From an uncultured Bacteroides sp. (GTDB lineage: Bacteria; Bacteroidota; Bacteroidia; Bacteroidales; Bacteroidaceae): a stretch of 55,949 bases of DNA. Below, piece after piece: positions 16,849 through 26,865 of the stretch (position 1 is the first letter of the stretch; every line of letters begins with the position of its first letter). The position numbers and the translations under genes were made by a program. The notes beneath the pieces are model-generated. The model did not search any database, was not told where the DNA came from, and was given only the letters and a program-made list of their open reading frames with translations. The stretch is from assembly GCF_937912035.1 (NCBI RefSeq), contig NZ_CALDPF010000056.1:1-55949 (forward strand), in the 5' to 3' direction.

Positions 16849-18678
16849 TTATTTCCACTGATCCCAGCCCTTGTTTTGCACAAGTTTATCCATTTTACGC
16901 ATCTCATTATAAGGAATAGGTTGATAAGGTGATGTAAATTTACGTACCTCTACAACCTCAGGTTCACCATAAGTGAATGTCCCGTCTGCATTCTTGGTTA
17001 TTACAGGTCTTGTAACAGGCATATTTAGAAGAGACAAATCACTTTCTGTTGACCAACGTCTCAAATCATAGTATCTCATACCTTCGAAACAAGTCTCAAT
17101 ACGTCTCTCATTTCTGATGAATTCTCGGAATCCTTCTATATCATTAGATGTAAACTCATCCAAATATGGATCCGCGTCTGCATACAAATTCGCATTATCA
17201 TAAGTTTTTCTCTGACGAAGCATTCTCATTGCTTCTCTGGCTGTCAAACCATCAATTTCAGCATCAGGACCGCCATATTCATTTGCAGCTTCAGCAAAAT
17301 TCAGAAGCATGTGAGCCCAACGTACATAGAATTTCGAATGATTTGATTTCTTAACACTTGCATCACTCCAGTTCAAACCCATATATACAAACTTCTTTAT
17401 GTGATAGTTGGTTCTACTGTTTTTCGCAAGACCTGCCAAATCCTTACCAGGTTGTCCTTCAGCATCAGTCACCCAATTTTCAAAAGTATACATAGGCTTG
17501 CTGGCATTATTATCTCTGCAAGCTTGAGCTCCATTATAGAATATAACACTATAGAATCTTGGGTCTCTATTTTTATAAGGATTCTGAGGATCGTACAGTT
17601 TCTGTCCTTCCGGATGTTCCTTTGGATAACCATTACTCATAGGAAAAGCATCTACAAGTTCCTGAGTAGCACCTATATTTCCATTACCTCTGAAACCACC
17701 TGGATAAAATGCTTTTTCAATCGCATCATTATTAGCATCGAATCTAGAAGTAAATACTATACCTGCAAAGTTTGGATCAGACCATAATACACGATCCAAC
17801 GGTTTAAATCCATTTTTTGCTTGACCATCTACATTCAATTTGAAATCTATCACTTCCTTAGCATACTCGGCTGCAAGTTTCCAACGTTCTCTATCTTCCG
17901 ATTGGTTAAATAATGGACTAGCGTATGTAAGATACATCTGGGATAATATTGCTCTTGTAGTTATACCGTCAAGACATCCCCAGTACTTACCTCCAGCTTC
18001 ATTTCTATCACTTGACGCAACCAAGAAATCTCTATGAGCAATAGGCAGATATTTAAAAGCTGAATCACAGTCATTCTTTATCTGTTTCATACAATCCTCG
18101 TATGTATCACGCGCTCTATTAAATTCACCGGTTAGAATCTCATCGTCGAAAGACTCTGTTACTATAGGAAATCCCAAGAGCTCTCCATTATCAGTTCTTC
18201 CTCCAAAGCGTTTCAACAGATCCCACTGAAACCATGCTCTCAAAGCATAAGCTTCGCCCTGCAGTCTCCAGCGTGTAATACTGTCCTTACGTGCTTCAGT
18301 TTTATAACGGGTATTGAATCCACGATTATCTTTCAGGAAGCGGTTAACAGAAGCTATTGCTTTGTAATCATTACTCCAATAGTCACCAAAAGGGTCCTGT
18401 GATGTAGTGATTGATCCTGTTCCCAATTTTGTAAGGGCATGTGTAGTACTTGTTATTACAGCATCATCCGTTGCTCCATCCAAATAATATCCTTCATTAT
18501 CATTATATGTTTTTGACATAAATTCATAAGCTCTGTAAACAAAGCCCTGTACTATACTAGGTCTCTCCCACATTTCTTCCTCAGGAAACTGTCCGTATGG
18601 ATAAGTATCAAGGAAGTCAGAGCAAGAAGCAAATGCTGTAACCAATGCACCTGCCAATAGTATTCTTTTAGTTTTCAT
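16849..18678 (-). CDS. SusD-family glycan-binding lipoprotein (SusD2)
   Basis: 609-residue SusD/RagB-type outer-membrane lipoprotein, with Cys19 in the lipobox AFASC followed by SDFLDTYPYG, the typical SusD N terminus. The TPR-like region includes GEAYALRAWFQWDLLKRFGG (about residues 136-155). The C terminus includes the family motif GFREFIRNERRIETCFEGMRYYDLRRW. SusD proteins cap SusC barrels and deliver oligosaccharides. It starts 14 bases after susC2, with a weak TGAGGA site, and is translated with it. It forms the second pair in a tandem SusCD-SusCD operon. Confidence 0.93.
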   Translation of the reverse strand: MKTKRILLAGALVTAFASCSDFLDTYPYGQFPEEEMWERPSIVQGFVYRAYEFMSKTYNDNEGYYLDGATDDAVITSTTHALTKLGTGSITTSQDPFGDYWSNDYKAIASVNRFLKDNRGFNTRYKTEARKDSITRWRLQGEAYALRAWFQWDLLKRFGGRTDNGELLGFPIVTESFDDEILTGEFNRARDTYEDCMKQIKNDCDSAFKYLPIAHRDFLVASSDRNEAGGKYWGCLDGITTRAILSQMYLTYASPLFNQSEDRERWKLAAEYAKEVIDFKLNVDGQAKNGFKPLDRVLWSDPNFAGIVFTSRFDANNDAIEKAFYPGGFRGNGNIGATQELVDAFPMSNGYPKEHPEGQKLYDPQNPYKNRDPRFYSVIFYNGAQACRDNNASKPMYTFENWVTDAEGQPGKDLAGLAKNSRTNYHIKKFVYMGLNWSDASVKKSNHSKFYVRWAHMLLNFAEAANEYGGPDAEIDGLTAREAMRMLRQRKTYDNANLYADADPYLDEFTSNDIEGFREFIRNERRIETCFEGMRYYDLRRWSTESDLSLLNMPVTRPVITKNADGTFTYGEPEVVEVRKFTSPYQPIPYNEMRKMDKLVQNKGWDQWK

Positions 18679-18692
18679 ATATTCCTCATTAA

Positions 18693-21600
18693 TTAGAACG
18701 TTAAATTAAATCCTGCAGTAAACGTACGGTTCAAAGGATAAGTTGTTACACCTGAGTTCACCGATTCAGGATCAACATCTTTTACACCAGAGATTGTAAG
18801 GAGATTGGCACCCCTTGCAAAGATACGCATTTTCTGCAAACCCATACTCTCGAAGAATGGCAAACGTAATGTATAAGCCAACTCCACATTCTGAATCTTA
18901 AAGTAAGTTCCCTTCATTAACCAGAAATCAGACATCTGGAAGTTATTGTTGACTTTATAATATGTCAGTCTTGGATAATCACCACCTACATTATTCAATA
19001 CGTATTCAGAATAATTGTTGTCTCCCCAACCGTTTTGGAAATAACGGTTAGTTTTCTGAATATCAAAACCGGCCTTACCGTCTCCTATTATTGTAAGCTC
19101 AAAATCTTTATATTTGAAACCGAGATTAAAAGTATAAATGTATTTAGGAGATGAATTACCAATCTGAGTCTTATCGTTATCATCTATAACACCGTCACCG
19201 TTCAAGTCTTTATATTTGAAGTCACCTTCATGAAGTTCAACGTCAAATAACTGATTTACAGAATTTGCTTCTTCATCGCTGGCATATCTTCCATCATAAA
19301 CCAGACCAAAAATAGCATCAGTCGGTTTGCCTTCACGATATTGATAATCCCATTTATAGTTAGGTTCATCATAACGGAGCCTTTCTGTACGAGGTATTGA
19401 GAACGAGCCTCCTATCATGTAAGAGAAATCACCTACCTGTCCTTTATATCTTGCAGCAATTTCACCCCCATAATATAATGTGTTATTGTAATTCATATAA
19501 GGAACCTCTAGTAAACCTACCATTCCAGGAAATTGATTAGTTGGTCTTACCCATTCACCGTCATACAAAGAACGATAATAGTTTACACTTACAGACAGAC
19601 TCCTATTAAACAGCATTGCATCAATTCCTACAGAGAACTCTTTTCTTGTTTCCCAATCAAGATCAGGATTCTTCCATTTATTATAGAATGTATATTTAGG
19701 AGTCCATCTTGAACCACCTCCCATCCATGTATTAGAAGAATTAGGACCAAACTGCGAACCATCACCATTTTGCCACTTATTTTCATACATACTCAAAGTC
19801 GGAGATGATGATAAATATCCTAGAACACCATATTCAGCTCTCAGTTTAAGGAAATCAATAAAGTTCACATTTTTCATGAAATTCTCTTCTGAAATGACCC
19901 AACTTGCACCGATAGAAGGGAAAGCCCTGAAACGTTTTTCTTTTATAAGTTCCTGTGAACCTGCGTATGACACTGCCCCCTGTATAGAATATTTCTTGTC
20001 GTATGTATATCCTGCCATAAAGTTAGCATTCATTTCACGCAACGGATTTTCTACCCCCTGACGTGCAAGTTGTGACATGAAAAGAAGAGCACTAGCCTTT
20101 ACATCATGCTTACCGTTGAACACATTTTTATAGTCAATTGACTGATAACCTGAATATCTCAAGAAATAGTAGTCACGCATTTTCGATTCACCTGAAGCTG
20201 TAATAGGTGTCTGCACATGAGTATATTCATAACCTCCTTCAGCGTCATCGGACGGAGTCATAGTATAAGCCGAATATCTCTCATTTTTACCGATACGAGT
20301 CTGATTATAACTTGAAATATCCATAAAAGTACGCAAAGAGATACCCTTTATAATATGGTTAAGATCTATATTCAAACCGATATTAGCTCTTCCTGAACGT
20401 CCTTTCTCTGTATAATAACCGCTTGATGCCAATGCACCAATAGGATTATAATTGAAAGTATTGCTTACACCATAATTTAGGATATCTTTATCTTCACTTT
20501 CGATAGGAACATAAATAGGGAAAGCTATTGGCGAAACAGAAGTAGCCTGATCCAGGGCTCTGTCAAAATCGAAGTAATCAAAAGTATCATACTGATAATT
20601 TGGTGACTTACGTATTGAAAGTCCCGCGAAAAGTCCTAAATCAACAGAAATGAAATCATTTATTTTCATATCCATATTAGCACGGGCATTCAATCTGTTA
20701 TAATTCGCAGTTTCTCCTATTTTAAAATTATCACCTTCTCCAGTATAACCAAGATATGCGAAATATTTTACAAAATCATTTCCCCCTGTTGAGGAAAGAT
20801 TCACACGCTGATATGATTTGGTATCCTTGAACATCATATCCTTGAAATTGGTACTTGGATATTTCAAATCGTATGGATCATTCTTGGAATAACCGGCAAT
20901 AGCCTCATCAGTGTAAATAGGTTCCATTCCGCTATTCTGACGTGCCATATTATTAAGTCTGGCATAATCAGCACCTTCTGTCCAATTAGGGAATCTATCA
21001 ACAACACTCACACCGGCTTCCATATTCACTCTCAATTGTCGTGCATCAGTATTACCTCTTTTTGTCTTAATACTGATTACCCCATTGGCAGCTCTTGGTC
21101 CATACATGGTCTTAGCCAAAACATCCTTTATAAAAGTGACAGTTTCAATTTCCTGAGGATCCAAAGGCGTCTCTGCAATATCAACTTGAACTCCGTCAAT
21201 GAGGTAAATAGGCATACTTCCTCTCATATACTCGTTGGCACGATTTCTATCCTTGTGTATTTCCGAAGAAATGCCGGTTGCACCATCTGTTTCAGTAATT
21301 GACAGACCAGTTACAAGGCCGGAAAAAGCCAAACGAAGGTCTGTAGAAGGATATCTTTCAAGTTCCTCACCGGTAATAACAATATAATCGCCGGTACTAT
21401 TCGATTTCTGCATTGTCCAATAAGGCAACTCAATATTCTCTTCACTGGAGTTGAATAGTTCTGAGTTTTCTAAAACGACTAAAGACTTATCGGCTGCTTC
21501 ATTCAGAGAAAGAACTTTTTCTTCATATCCTTTTTCAGAAATAGTAACCAACTCACTACCGTTACCTTTCAATGAGACTTTTCCATTAGCATCACTCTTA

Positions 21601-21788
21601 TAGTTCGTACGGTTATTGCCTACATAAACATCCACATCCGGGATAGCATTTCCTTTTTCATCAACAACCACAATACTGACTTCACGCACACCTTCAACAT
21701 GATTATTTGCCATAACCACTCCATTAACAGCCGACAACGACATCAGAATGGCGAGGGGGCGATGAATTGTTTTCAATATATATTTCAT
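18693..21788 (-). CDS. SusC-like outer-membrane protein lacking a TonB box (SusC2)
   Basis: 1031-residue RagA/SusC-family barrel, divergent from SusC1 and SusC3. A signal segment is followed by a degenerate carboxypeptidase-regulatory-like domain (about residues 37-107), then a plug domain (MPIYLIDGVQVD, FIKDVLAKTMYGPRAANGVI) and a barrel ending in an aromatic FNLTF C terminus. Where the other two copies have EEVVVVGY, this protein has NIELPYWTMQKSN (about 118-130), so no TonB box is recognisable. It may have a different energising contact or act as a partner of SusC1. An Asp-rich loop DLNGDGVIDDNDKTQ is typical of SusC proteins. Second SusC in the operon, 25 bases after susD1. Confidence 0.88.
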   Translation of the reverse strand: MKYILKTIHRPLAILMSLSAVNGVVMANNHVEGVREVSIVVVDEKGNAIPDVDVYVGNNRTNYKSDANGKVSLKGNGSELVTISEKGYEEKVLSLNEAADKSLVVLENSELFNSSEENIELPYWTMQKSNSTGDYIVITGEELERYPSTDLRLAFSGLVTGLSITETDGATGISSEIHKDRNRANEYMRGSMPIYLIDGVQVDIAETPLDPQEIETVTFIKDVLAKTMYGPRAANGVISIKTKRGNTDARQLRVNMEAGVSVVDRFPNWTEGADYARLNNMARQNSGMEPIYTDEAIAGYSKNDPYDLKYPSTNFKDMMFKDTKSYQRVNLSSTGGNDFVKYFAYLGYTGEGDNFKIGETANYNRLNARANMDMKINDFISVDLGLFAGLSIRKSPNYQYDTFDYFDFDRALDQATSVSPIAFPIYVPIESEDKDILNYGVSNTFNYNPIGALASSGYYTEKGRSGRANIGLNIDLNHIIKGISLRTFMDISSYNQTRIGKNERYSAYTMTPSDDAEGGYEYTHVQTPITASGESKMRDYYFLRYSGYQSIDYKNVFNGKHDVKASALLFMSQLARQGVENPLREMNANFMAGYTYDKKYSIQGAVSYAGSQELIKEKRFRAFPSIGASWVISEENFMKNVNFIDFLKLRAEYGVLGYLSSSPTLSMYENKWQNGDGSQFGPNSSNTWMGGGSRWTPKYTFYNKWKNPDLDWETRKEFSVGIDAMLFNRSLSVSVNYYRSLYDGEWVRPTNQFPGMVGLLEVPYMNYNNTLYYGGEIAARYKGQVGDFSYMIGGSFSIPRTERLRYDEPNYKWDYQYREGKPTDAIFGLVYDGRYASDEEANSVNQLFDVELHEGDFKYKDLNGDGVIDDNDKTQIGNSSPKYIYTFNLGFKYKDFELTIIGDGKAGFDIQKTNRYFQNGWGDNNYSEYVLNNVGGDYPRLTYYKVNNNFQMSDFWLMKGTYFKIQNVELAYTLRLPFFESMGLQKMRIFARGANLLTISGVKDVDPESVNSGVTTYPLNRTFTAGFNLTF

Positions 21789-21813
21789 AATAATCTGTTT
21801 TACAAATTAAACA

Positions 21814-23661
21814 TCACCAAACCGGATTCAGGCTGGTATCAAAATCCTTGAATTTATAATAATCGTCTGTGGCAAATGGGAAGTAGTACATATAGTCAAA
21901 CCATTTAACCTGACGGTCAGAAGGCAATTCAACTCTGGTATATTTAAACTGCATATCGCCAGTTCTTTCTATATCCATTCCAATTAACGGTGTTGACATA
22001 ACTTCAGGAGCTATCATCCATCTTCTTATATCATGGAAACGATGAAAACCTTCCTGATCAAACTCTACAGTTCGTTCATTATAAAGACGTTCCCTAAAGA
22101 GGTCTTTATTTGCAAGATACTTTTCGTCTAAATCAGGCATTTCTGCACGCTCACGAATTTTATTCAAAGCTTCAGCCGCCGTCAGATTAGCTCCAGGTGC
22201 TGTTTCTTTAGGTCCGTATGCCTCATTAACGGCTTCTGCATAGTTCAAATACAATTCGGCCTTTCTTATAAGCGGATCGGTCATCAATATACCTCCCATC
22301 TGATTTCTGTAACTTATATCATTTGTATACTTACGTGCATAATATCCTGTATAAGTATGTCCTTTAAAACTCTGGTCCCAGTGTGTCGCGTATATACTCT
22401 TACCCTGAGCATCTTTTGTATAATAAATATTAGCCTTATTTTTATACTCTCCTGTTTTAACCTGCGACCATGTTATATCAGCCATATTATAAATGACATT
22501 ATTGTAGAAACGTGGATCTCTGTCAATATATGGGTTCTGTTCATTATAATGTCCTAAAGCTGCTGCTGCATTTCTGTCAGCCTCAGTATTGAGAGGATCG
22601 CCCCACTTAGTCTCATACTTGTCAACCATATTCTGTGTAGGATTCTCTCCTGACGCATAGCTCTTATTATTTTGAAATACACCAGACACCATAGACTGCA
22701 AGTCACCACTATTATATGTCTTTTTTCCAGCATGCCATGCCCATATCTGTTCATTTGAATATTTCACGCTATGAAAGTTCTTATAATATTCATCCATAGG
22801 TAACAATTCGTACTGATATTCATCCGCCATTTTTAGAGCTTCCCATGCAGCATCAGCAGCTAATTTCCAGTCCTCTTCACCATTAGCATTATTCAATTTA
22901 CTTGCAGCATACAGAAGAACTCTGGATTTTAAAGCCTTCGCAGCCATGCCAGCCGGACGTCCCTGTAAAGGATCTTCCAAGTGACCGGCCTGACCAGGTC
23001 CCGGGTCACGACGTATCTTTCCTGCTGCCTGGAAAGCTACAAATGCAGAATCCAAGTCATTGGCAATTGCAACGAATGTTTCATGTTTGCTCAGTCTAGG
23101 CAAATCCCAGTCATCGTATGCACCAATAGGCTGTGTAATATGAGGCATTGGTCCCCAATAAGTAGCCAGTATAAAGTGACAATAAGCCCTCACAAAATAA
23201 GCCTGACCTCTCATATCCTCAATATCTTCCGGTGTTGGAGCATCTTCTACCCTATTCAGATTCTGTAATGTTATATTTGCTACACGAATAGACTTGAACA
23301 TTGCATCAAAAACCGGACGTCTCTTTGTATCATACGTAATAGTATTGATATTTCCCTGCATCATACCTCTTTTTACAGGCTGTCCCCAGAACACACGTCC
23401 ATTATCTGCAATATCCGTAGTAGCATTCAAACCTGTTTTCTGGTCCCACATCATCCAATACAGAGGATGAGCAGAAGTTATATTTATTTTGTCTTTTCCA
23501 CCATATACTACATCAAAAAAAGCCTTCATATTGACGTATTTTCCAAATACCTCTTCTTCAGACAATCCCGCCTCAGGCGATATATCCAGATAATCTGTAC
23601 ACGAAGTGGATGCAAACACCATCATAAGCATCCCGACAACTGTCAAATATATTTTCTTCAT
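21814..23661 (-). CDS. SusD-family glycan-binding lipoprotein (SusD1)
   Basis: 615-residue SusD homologue. The start at 23661 gives MKKIYLTVVG with lipobox STSC (Cys21); an in-frame ATG two codons upstream (23667) is possible. Family signs: CTDYLDISPEAGLSEEEVF, RGQAYFVRAYCHFILATYWG (about 152-171) and the C-terminal RERLYNERTVEFDQEGFHRF-HDIRRW region. It starts 12 bases after the susC1 stop and should form the lid of that transporter. Aromatic ligand-binding residues cannot be assigned without a structure. Confidence 0.93.
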   Translation of the reverse strand: MKKIYLTVVGMLMMVFASTSCTDYLDISPEAGLSEEEVFGKYVNMKAFFDVVYGGKDKINITSAHPLYWMMWDQKTGLNATTDIADNGRVFWGQPVKRGMMQGNINTITYDTKRRPVFDAMFKSIRVANITLQNLNRVEDAPTPEDIEDMRGQAYFVRAYCHFILATYWGPMPHITQPIGAYDDWDLPRLSKHETFVAIANDLDSAFVAFQAAGKIRRDPGPGQAGHLEDPLQGRPAGMAAKALKSRVLLYAASKLNNANGEEDWKLAADAAWEALKMADEYQYELLPMDEYYKNFHSVKYSNEQIWAWHAGKKTYNSGDLQSMVSGVFQNNKSYASGENPTQNMVDKYETKWGDPLNTEADRNAAAALGHYNEQNPYIDRDPRFYNNVIYNMADITWSQVKTGEYKNKANIYYTKDAQGKSIYATHWDQSFKGHTYTGYYARKYTNDISYRNQMGGILMTDPLIRKAELYLNYAEAVNEAYGPKETAPGANLTAAEALNKIRERAEMPDLDEKYLANKDLFRERLYNERTVEFDQEGFHRFHDIRRWMIAPEVMSTPLIGMDIERTGDMQFKYTRVELPSDRQVKWFDYMYYFPFATDDYYKFKDFDTSLNPVW

Positions 23662-23673
23662 AATCATAATTAC

Positions 23674-26600
23674 TTAAAACGATACTTTTAAACCAAGTTT
23701 ATATGTACTCATCTGCGGATAAAATCCTTTTTCAAAGTCTCTTCTTTCAGGATCGCCTTCCACAAGTTTAGTAAATGTCAAAACATTGTTACCTGTTGCA
23801 TATACCTGAAAATTGGAAACTCCGAGAATTCGTTTCAGATATTTAGACTTGAAATCATATCCTATATATATCTCGCGTAATTTCAGATAATCAGCCTTTC
23901 TCCAAAAACGTCCATCCAGCGCAATGTCATAACCTGTGTACGAATCACCACCAGTCCAAGAGAATCTCGGGTCATTGGTTGAGCCACCCAAGAAACGCAA
24001 TGCCGAATGATTAGCATTAGGATTTGTCGGTGTCCAATAATCCAGCTGTGAGGCATGCAAACGATATGCGTCCTGATTAAATTCTATTTCGTATGCCTCA
24101 TTAAATGATACGTATTTGCCGATATTTCCCTGGAACAGAATATTGAATGTCAGATTCTTATATTTCAATCCTCCACCGAAAGAGAATACACAAGGAGGAT
24201 ACTTACTACCATATATCGGATATTGGTCTACTACTGTTATAGAGCCATCTGCTGTATAATCAAGATATCTGTAATCACCAGGTATCATATTTTCTATATT
24301 AGAAGTAGTAGGATAGTTATGAATATCATCTATTGTATTGAAATAACCATTACCTGTTGTAATACTACCGTTATATAATCCTCCGTATGCCTTTCCGGCT
24401 TCTTTCATATAATCAGGAGCGTATGGAAGGTCGTCCTTGGCAAGAATACGGTTTTCATTAAAGCTTACCATACCATTCAGGTGATAATTGAGGCCATAAC
24501 TTGTTTTCTTGTTAAAACCGACCTCAATATCAAGACCATGTTTCTTCATTGCTCCAAGATTAAGTTGTTTAAATCCGTTATTACCAATCAATGGTGTTGA
24601 CGATTTTGTTGTCAGAAGCATTTTGCTACGATGTTCATCATAAAGGTCAATACCGAAAGTAAACATGTTATCAAGCAATCCTATCTCGATACCTAAATCT
24701 CGTTTATGAGCCTCTTCCCATTGAGACAATACGTTAGGAACTTTACCTTCGTATATATAACTTCCACTCTTTGTATATTCACTCATGTAAAGCCAACGTT
24801 CACTTGCAGCATCACTACCAACACGTCCATCTGAATATCTGAACTTCAATTTGTTCATCCATTTTACGTTTTCCTTAAACCACTTTTCTTCGGATACTAC
24901 CCAACCTAAAGCATAAGAAGGGAAGAAACCGAATCGGTTGGAAGGTGCGAAACGTTCAGAACCTGTATAGCCCAGATTGACCTCAAACAGATACTTATGT
25001 TTATAATCGTATGTTGCTCTCGCTACCCATGCCTCATTACGATAAGCAAAATCAGTATTTGTATTTTTCTGCTGACGGTTCATCAAAGCCAATGCTGATA
25101 CTGTGTGGTCACCAAAAGTACGGTTATAGTTCAGAGAAGCCTCATAATACAGATTTGTATAATATCCACTCTGTAATCCACCAACGTTAATATCCAAAGG
25201 AGTTTGTACAAACACATCATCAGATTGACCACTTCTTACCCAAGGATTGATTCCAGTACCAATATTCTCAAAATGAAGATCATATGTAGGAAAAGTCCAA
25301 TCGGCTTTTAAAGTTTCATTATTATAATAAGTACTTAATGAGACCTTTCCACTAAACGAAAGACCTTTTGTTATGAAATCAAGCTTTTGCTTGAATAAAA
25401 GGTCAGAATAAAGTGTTGACGATGTTTTTTGACTGAATTTACCCTGATGCAATGCTGAATAAGGATTATCATCACCATCCTGAGAATTAGCCAATCGATC
25501 TCCCGTTGCATCCGGATAATCTAAGTCAGGAACTTCTTCCAGCACCCATGATGGGAAATATGCCGGATAAAGTGCTGTACTGGTTTGAAACATACCTTCC
25601 CAAATACTACGCGAACTACTACTGTTTGGTGCATTTCTTACACTGACGATACCACCAAGATTAAAAGACAGAACTGTTGATTTTGTCAAATCAAAGTCAA
25701 GGTTCATACGATAGTTCAAACGGTCATATTTGAATCGTGTATCACAATATCCTTCATTAAACGATTCGAAAAGTGAACCTTCATGAGTATATCCTAAAGA
25801 AGCATAATACTTCACAAATTTAGTTCCTCCTGTCAACGACACATTGGCATTGGTTGTTGAAGCAAAGTTCTTTGTCAACAGTTCAAACCAGTCAACATCC
25901 GGATATCTCAATGAGTTCAAACGTGAAGAAGGATTACGATATTCAGAAAGTTCATAATCAGATTTCAAATTAGAATAATGACCCTGATTCTTGTTCGCAA
26001 TATTATACAAGCTCATAGTAGTATAAGAATCAATATGATCACTGACACGTGTCGGAGTCTGAATACCATAGCTTACAGAAGCACTCAACTTAGGTTTACC
26101 TTCAGTACCTCTATTAGTAGTTACGATAATTACACCATTCGCACCTTTCGCACCAAATACAGCTGTTGCTGATGCGTCTTTCAAAACTGATATACTTTTT
26201 ACCTCATTAGGGTCTATCGCATTAAAATCACGTTCAACACCATCCACCAAAACCAACGGAGCATTACCGTTCCAACTGGATACACCACGGATAATGATGT
26301 CATTAGCAGTACTACCTGGCTGACCAGACTGTTGCATAGTCAACACTCCAGGGAGTTTTCCTGACAAAGCAGCTGTAATATCTGAAGTACCCGCATTCGT
26401 AATTTTCTCATTGTCAACCTGTGATATGGCACCAACAACACTTTCCTTCTTCTGTATACCATAACCTACAACAACGACTTCTTCCAATACTTCTGTGTCT
26501 TCATGCATTCGTACTAACAGCTTTTTATTCTTTTCAATTGCAACTTCAGCTGTAGCATAACCCAAATAAGATACAATAATCTTCTTACTATTTGACGGCA

Positions 26601-26865
26601 CATTAGGAATCATAAAGTTTCCATCAAAGTCGGTAATAGTTCCCAACGTTGTTCCATCTACTCGAATATTTGCACCGATTATCGGTTCACCATTCTGATC
26701 CAAAACAGTACCTTTCACCACAATTGCCTGCTGCAGGGAAGCATGAACTTCCATTGCAGAAGCAGGATCAGAATTTATATGTGCATCCTTTGCGTTCAGC
26801 ATAGAAATCATACCGGGCTGAAGCATCAATAAGCACATGGAAATTTTGCATACTTTTTTTCTCAT
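23674..26865 (-). CDS. SusC-family TonB-dependent transporter (SusC1)
   Basis: 1063-residue outer-membrane transporter, first gene of the five-gene operon. Order: signal peptide; CarboxypepD_reg-like domain (about residues 48-125, KGTVLDQNGEPIIGANIRV, TITDFDGNF); TonB box LEEVVVVGYG (about 127-136); plug domain (ALSGKLPGVLTMQQSG, VLVDGVERDFNAI, LKDASATAVFGAKGANGVI); about 800 residues of barrel with a C-terminal KLGLKVSF. All hallmarks of an active glycan importer are present. The gene is preceded by a long intergenic region with structured leader sequence and lies divergent from the GH95-like gene. The substrate is unknown. Confidence 0.95.
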   Translation of the reverse strand: MRKKVCKISMCLLMLQPGMISMLNAKDAHINSDPASAMEVHASLQQAIVVKGTVLDQNGEPIIGANIRVDGTTLGTITDFDGNFMIPNVPSNSKKIIVSYLGYATAEVAIEKNKKLLVRMHEDTEVLEEVVVVGYGIQKKESVVGAISQVDNEKITNAGTSDITAALSGKLPGVLTMQQSGQPGSTANDIIIRGVSSWNGNAPLVLVDGVERDFNAIDPNEVKSISVLKDASATAVFGAKGANGVIIVTTNRGTEGKPKLSASVSYGIQTPTRVSDHIDSYTTMSLYNIANKNQGHYSNLKSDYELSEYRNPSSRLNSLRYPDVDWFELLTKNFASTTNANVSLTGGTKFVKYYASLGYTHEGSLFESFNEGYCDTRFKYDRLNYRMNLDFDLTKSTVLSFNLGGIVSVRNAPNSSSSRSIWEGMFQTSTALYPAYFPSWVLEEVPDLDYPDATGDRLANSQDGDDNPYSALHQGKFSQKTSSTLYSDLLFKQKLDFITKGLSFSGKVSLSTYYNNETLKADWTFPTYDLHFENIGTGINPWVRSGQSDDVFVQTPLDINVGGLQSGYYTNLYYEASLNYNRTFGDHTVSALALMNRQQKNTNTDFAYRNEAWVARATYDYKHKYLFEVNLGYTGSERFAPSNRFGFFPSYALGWVVSEEKWFKENVKWMNKLKFRYSDGRVGSDAASERWLYMSEYTKSGSYIYEGKVPNVLSQWEEAHKRDLGIEIGLLDNMFTFGIDLYDEHRSKMLLTTKSSTPLIGNNGFKQLNLGAMKKHGLDIEVGFNKKTSYGLNYHLNGMVSFNENRILAKDDLPYAPDYMKEAGKAYGGLYNGSITTGNGYFNTIDDIHNYPTTSNIENMIPGDYRYLDYTADGSITVVDQYPIYGSKYPPCVFSFGGGLKYKNLTFNILFQGNIGKYVSFNEAYEIEFNQDAYRLHASQLDYWTPTNPNANHSALRFLGGSTNDPRFSWTGGDSYTGYDIALDGRFWRKADYLKLREIYIGYDFKSKYLKRILGVSNFQVYATGNNVLTFTKLVEGDPERRDFEKGFYPQMSTYKLGLKVSF

